Below, piece by piece: positions 59,282 through 64,000 of a stretch of DNA of 64,000 nt. Numbering within the stretch: position 1 is the stretch's first letter; every line of letters starts with the position of its first letter. This stretch comes from Anthostomella pinea. Its lineage: Eukaryota; Ascomycota; Sordariomycetes; Xylariales; Xylariaceae. The stretch covers positions 1,488,001 through 1,552,000 of the forward strand of contig CAUWAG010000013.1 of NCBI GenBank assembly GCA_963556695.1, read 5' to 3'. The translations under genes and the position numbers were made by a program. The notes under the pieces were generated by a model that was given only the letters and a program-made list of their open reading frames with translations, made no database searches and was not told the DNA's origin.

Positions 59282-62200
59282 TGTAAGAGAACGTGTGGCC
59301 GGGGTGGCACCAGTTGATCACTCTGAAGCCCAAAGATTATATGAAGAAAGAGTCTCGAGTGTCGCTGGAAAAGGAGATTGAGCTCTGAACGCTGGAACTA
59401 CAGACGCGGGTGTCGTCTTGAAGATAATGCAAGAGAAGAAGGCCTGCTTCTCCTGGTGGTTCGTGCCTGCCAGAAGAAAAGGCTGCGATATGCCAGGGGT
59501 GAACAGATGTCCTCCAGAAACCAGAATCCGGAACCCAGAAGGGGCCGGTTTGCAACTCGCACCTGGCGGCGCGAGACAGTCTGATTTGTCCGACGCCAGC
59601 ACAGGGAGATTAGAAACGAAGGGATACCAGGAGGGGATCTGGCATGTCGAGTAGTGGTGTCTTATTCTTACGCGGCGGTCATTCGTGAAGTTTGATAGCC
59701 GGCCGCAAGGGTGACGACGCACGGCAGATGTGTAGCGAGCGTGCCGCTATGTTGGGGATACTTGTGTGACCAGGAGGCGAATGAAGAGAGTACATAAGGT
59801 ACGCCACTCGGGCAGTCGATCAGACACCAAGGGAAGCCTAGCCGTGGTCGCTTTCTAGACAAAGGCGGGATATGCGGAAACGAGTGAATCGCGATAGTCG
59901 CGTTGGGATGGCAGTGGGTGATGAAAGCATGAAATTGAAGATTGATGAGGCTACCTTATGTTACTAGATGCACGTCTAGATGCATGGTATCGGCAGGATC
60001 GGTTAGTCGGCGGCGGGCTCAGAGGGTACCACTGGCGGGGCATGACGGGGGATGCTCCAGTGATCCACCCCCAGTAAAGCCCACTGTGCAGGCTGCAGTT
60101 CAATTGACAATCCCCGGCCGCCGGTGTTCGAACGCTGGCGGGCGGCAACTGTGGACTCGAAGCCTCAGCCGCTTTCTTCCAACTTGGTATTCCTCGGTGT
60201 CACGGCTCAGGTACCATCTACCATCTGATGTGATATTTGGCCTGGTTGGCGCCGACCTTGTGTAATCCCATCTCGAGTAGCAGACAGTCACTGCCTCTTG
60301 AACCACATCAAATTACAAATAAACCCAAATATCAGTGCATAGGTAATCCGTAGGTATCGAAGAGGTATGACGGGCGATTCACCATGTGCAACTCCCGGGC
60401 ACCTGAGCTGAGCTGTGTTTACTCCACCAACCAAGCCAACCTGCATGTTTCGTATTGTACCTGCAGGGCAGAGATGCAAGGGGCGCTTGTAGTTTCTCCC
60501 TTCAAGAAGCCAATTATAACTTGGAAGTTGGAGGTTCGATGGCACAAGGGCACTGCCAAGAAAGAATGTCAGTTGATGCAGACGCTCCTCATTCATGTCT
60601 CGTATGTCTGCAACATTCTTGTTTGTATGATCTGTGGCACTTGGCTACCGAGAATCATCCGTTTTGATCAAGCAGCGGCATCACATGTGCTTCCTCTGCC
60701 AGACATGAGGTGTACTGTGATATCTCAGCCGCGGTCCCGGATGTAACATACCAGCTGGGTGTACTCTCTTGTCAGCTTCCAACTGTTTCAGATGCCAGTC
60801 CATGTAAACCAGATGTTGCCTCTCTATCGAACTCTTTAGGAACGCGTGCCGAGGGCCGATCCTTGAAGCTTGGTATTGAATGCAACTATGAGGTATTGTC
60901 GATAATCGAGACTTACTTACATCGTAGTTTAACAAGTGGCATCGTTTTGAACAGCCTCAACAGCTCACTTAAACCAACTTTATGTCCGCAGGAGCCGCAT
61001 AATGAGATATTTGGCATCTTTCTTCATCAATAGCTTCATTTAGACGTCTGCCAGCAGACTTTCAAGAGCACACAAGCCGTGGATTCACTAAGTACATACT
61101 TGACAGGTAGAGATTCGTTAAGTGCAACATATACCAAGGCGGTTAAGCGGCAGCTCCGTTTACCCCTGTGCCGGCATCCATCCATCACCATGCCAGATTC
61201 CAACGCCAAGGTCCACTTTGTCCAAATGCGTCTCCGTGGCGGCGGTTACCCGCCGCCGCGAGCCGACCGGCTCCTTCGTGTAGTTAGTTATCAAGGCAGC
61301 TAACCCCTCGTCTAACTTGAACGTATAACCGTTTGGATTGTATACATGTTTCTTACCTTCAGCAGAAGCCTCGTGTGCGGAACGTAGGCGGGGCCTGGGC
61401 ACTCCTGACCATACCTTATCTACAACTCAGGGGTTTCGACACATGCGGTGTCGCATTGGGGCTTATTGTCTTATAGACCAACGGGCTTGCATCTGCAGCC
61501 TATCAGGGCGTGGAACTGAGACATACTTGTATTGCTGAAAAGAAGTGATTCAGCCTTCAAAGTAGCACAGTAGGCCTGTCAGAGACAGTGATTTAGATAC
61601 GCAGCGGGAGGGAAGAAACACGTCACCTTCTCGAGCATTGTCCTTCATACCTGAATCTCTTGGTCTTCCATCAACTATTAGACAAAGGATTCCGCTCTGT
61701 GCTGTAGGTCTATTTACCAACTATGTAGGATCGATCCATTGTGTACCATAGTAATGAAGCCTGGAGGTAACTCCGCCTAGACCCCGCATCGGCATCCCTG
61801 CCCACCTGCATGCATCCCTGGCACCTGGACCCCATTACCCCATTACCGGTATTCTACCAACGGCTAAAAAGTTGCAACATCCCACTTAATGACCCCTACC
61901 TGGATCTAAGCACCTTATCGACGGCACTAGATTCGATCCCGTCATCCCGTTCTCCATTCGCCGCTCCCCGTCTTCTTCAACAACCTCCATCCCCGTCCTC
62001 CATATCCTGCTAGGCCATAGAGGTCGTGAGGTTCGACCTCGTCCTTTGTCGTCTCCATTGGCCGTATTATTACGACTGTCCGGTCCTTTCACAGCAAGCA
62101 CAGGTGCTGCTTGCTCCCAGCTCCCAACTACCACATCCTCGCTGGTTCTCCTACGACGGTCCAAGCCTATCCTATCGTACCGTACGCCCGCCCCAAGAAA

Positions 62201-62283
62201 CCAAACACCCAGTATTCAGTCCACCGGATCTGCAAGTGGCGCACATGAGGCTCGTTCCCGCCCCGTGCCCTTCGTAACTCTAC
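59282..62283. other. 3-kb divergent intergenic region
   Basis: It separates the 4,6-dehydratase and transporter start codons. About 62.0-62.28 kb is probably the transporter 5' leader. A stop-free minus-strand stretch at 61160-61402 lacks an ATG and a recognised domain. Nothing else is supported. Confidence 0.5.
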
Positions 62284-63607
62284 ATGGCGTCTCTCGGCAA
62301 CCACAGCGGGCGGCCTGTGTCGATGGATTCCTCTTCAACAGAAGGTCACAATGAGAAGGAGATGGAGAAAATTTCCAGCTTTGACGGCACAGACAATGAT
62401 CGCACGTCGCAACATACCGCTGTGGAAGAGGGCAACATGGAGCACAGCAATGAGGACGAAGAGCTGCTGAAGAAGGATGCAGACCATACTAAGACAAGTC
62501 TCTCCGCCCAGAGCAGCTTTGGATGGGCCCTATTCTGGATCGTGGTCAACACCTTGGCCACGATAGGCATTGTATGGCTTCCCCCCCTTGTTGGTAGCAA
62601 CATTTGAGCATATCTGACACACACGCTCTTTAGGTCTTCACGAATAAGGCCATCTTCTCGGACCCGTCACTGAAGCTGGCGCAATTAACCTTTGCCGCCT
62701 TCCACTTCTTCATGACCTGGTTGCTCCTCTTTACGCTATCGCGACCTCGATTCGCCTACTTCATTCCGCGAAGAACCACGATACGGGAGATCATCCCCCT
62801 CTCTGTGGCCATGTCGCTCAACGTGATCCTGCCGAACCTGTCCTTGGCATTCTCCTCTGTCACCTTCTATCAGGTCGCACGCATTCTACTCACGCCTACT
62901 GTTGCGACTATGGACTTCGTGCTGTACAAGGCATCGCTGCCGCAAAATGCTATCTTGGCCCTCGTCCCCGCGTGTCTGGGAGTTGGTATGGTTTCATACT
63001 ACGACTCGCTGCCGACGGCCGACTCAAATGTTAAAACCACTTCCAGCCTGGGTGTGATATTCGCCTTTTCTGGTATTTTTGCTTCCTCACTGTACACGGT
63101 ATGGATCAAGAGCTACCAACGAAAGCTCCAGGTATCCAGCATGCAGCTGCTTTTCAACCAGGCACCCGTTTCCGCCTTTCTGTTGCTGTATGCCATTCCC
63201 TTCATTGACACGTTTCCCCCGTGGACAGAGGTGCCGGTCAACCGATGGCTGATGATACTGATGGTAAGTTGGTGGCGACGACTCCTTTTTCGGCTCGCAG
63301 CTCACATGAAACAGTCTGGCATGTTTGCGGCCTTGATCAACTTGTCCCAATTTTTCATCATTGGTCAGACCGGGCCCGTTTCGAGCACTGTGGTGGGCCA
63401 TTTGAAGACTTGTCTCATTGTCGCACTTGGGTGGATTACGTCGGGAAGATCAGTCGGAGACAAGTCCATCTTTGGTGTTTTCATTGCAGTTGGCGGCATT
63501 ATCTCGTGAGTAATTGTCTTCCCATATCGTTGTGAGAGTGCAGGACTAACAGCCATCACAGATATTCAGTCGTCATGCTTCGCCAGGTGGCCCAAGGATC
63601 CAAGTGA
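62284..63607 (+). CDS. TPT/DMT-family nucleotide-sugar transporter
   Basis: Exons 62284-62571, 62634-63263, 63315-63505 and 63562-63607 join in frame, giving 384 residues. The first 75 residues are hydrophilic and acidic (EEGNMEHSNEDEELLKK). About nine to ten membrane helices follow, starting with FGWALFWIVVNTLATIGI. Family marks include FTNKAIF, LSLAFSSVTFYQVARIL, LTPTVATMDFVLY, GIFASSLYTVWIK, FALINLSQF-like AALINLSQFFIIG and VVGHLKTCLIVALGW. These match the triose-phosphate/SLC35E-type family, members of which exchange nucleotide sugars for NMP in the Golgi. The substrate is not readable. The last exon encodes only the hydrophilic C-tail (YSVVMLRQVAQGSK). Confidence 0.9.
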
Positions 63608-64000
63608 AGGAGGGCAATGAAAGAAGACAAACCAGAATAGCATTTTTTGGAGTTGGAAGTTATCATTACGGCGTTCATCTTGAAAGGAACCCTCGCCGTA
63701 TCTGGCTCGAGATGTTCCGTGGTTGAGGGTTTCGGGCATGGCACGCGGTAGCATCAAGGGATAGCTGTCGTCAGTCTGCTGGGTGGCCCGCAGGTCGAGA
63801 GACCAGGCAACGTGATGGCGTTCGGTTTAGCGGTGACTACATACCCGGGCATGGTAGAATTGTGAGTTCCTAGATACACTCTGTAGGACTATGGTGTAAA
63901 TGATACCAACATCTCTTATGAGATACTCCATCCTTTGGACTGTATTTGCCTTGCGTTGATATGGTGAACGGTACAGTTGCCCGACGGGACAATCGCCCTT
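63608..64000. other. 3' flank of the transporter gene
   Basis: Presumed 3' UTR and intergenic DNA to the window end. No gene is recognised. Confidence 0.5.

Noticed and set aside
60110..60160. tRNA-like T-arm around gttcgaac
   Set aside because: The flanks do not form a 5-bp T stem at the right spacing and no D or anticodon arm can be seen.
61160..61402. Small minus-strand coding gene in the dehydratase-transporter spacer
   Set aside because: The open stretch begins at GTG rather than ATG, has no recognised domain, and includes no convincing splice partners.

Overview
The window is nuclear DNA of a filamentous ascomycete (Pezizomycotina, most like a sordariomycete). The coding genes have short GT-AG introns of about 45-180 bp. 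They encode fungal families such as Rco1, Snf5, an RRM+PUF protein, Vps18/Pep3, a LaeA-like methyltransferase, DUF5672 and GT90/CAP10 glycosyltransferases. The transposons are fungal non-LTR and LTR types. I read exon-intron structures by joining frames at plausible splice sites. Starts were placed only at real ATG codons.

Region 1 (1-4.6 kb) is a transposon graveyard. A decayed LINE (reverse transcriptase, RNase H, zinc knuckle) ends in an AATC tail against a dead cytochrome P450 gene. The P450 is also split by a 488-bp solo LTR with a perfect 5-bp target duplication, and by a 160-bp LTR-like insert flanked by a perfect 26-bp direct repeat. Region 2 (4.6-20.6 kb) is an accessory, metabolism-rich block. 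It holds a secreted S28 serine peptidase, an intronless FAD monooxygenase, a divergent pair made of a hydantoinase/dihydropyrimidinase and a nitrilase-fold N-carbamoyl-D-amino-acid hydrolase, an 8-cysteine secreted protein, and a multi-membrane GT90 glycosyltransferase. The hydantoinase and carbamoylase catalyse consecutive ring-opening and decarbamoylation steps, so they probably form a small catabolic module. Region 3 (20.6-23.4 kb) is nearly empty except for an isolated fragment of a DUF3883 (NO VEIN C-terminal) protein.

Region 4 (23.4-35 kb) is housekeeping chromatin and ribosome biology: a SNF5/SMARCB1 subunit, an EBP1/PA2G4-like protein and an Rco1-like double-PHD protein. Region 5 (35-39 kb) has degenerate repeats, an AT-rich orphan frame and a secreted DUF4185-like protein. 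Region 6 (40-57.8 kb) holds the RRM+PUF protein, a DUF5672 glycosyltransferase, Vps18 and a LaeA-like methyltransferase, all on the minus strand and separated by long non-coding gaps. Region 7 (57.8-63.6 kb) has a UDP/dTDP-glucose 4,6-dehydratase diverging from a TPT-family nucleotide-sugar transporter, a pairing that suggests deoxysugar (rhamnose-type) precursor supply and transport.

The strongest leads are the hydantoinase-carbamoylase pair with its GC-rich intronless partners, the 26-bp-duplication insert in the P450, and the dehydratase-transporter pair. I found no tRNA, rRNA or CRISPR. About half of the window is intergenic, and I could not assign functions to most of that.
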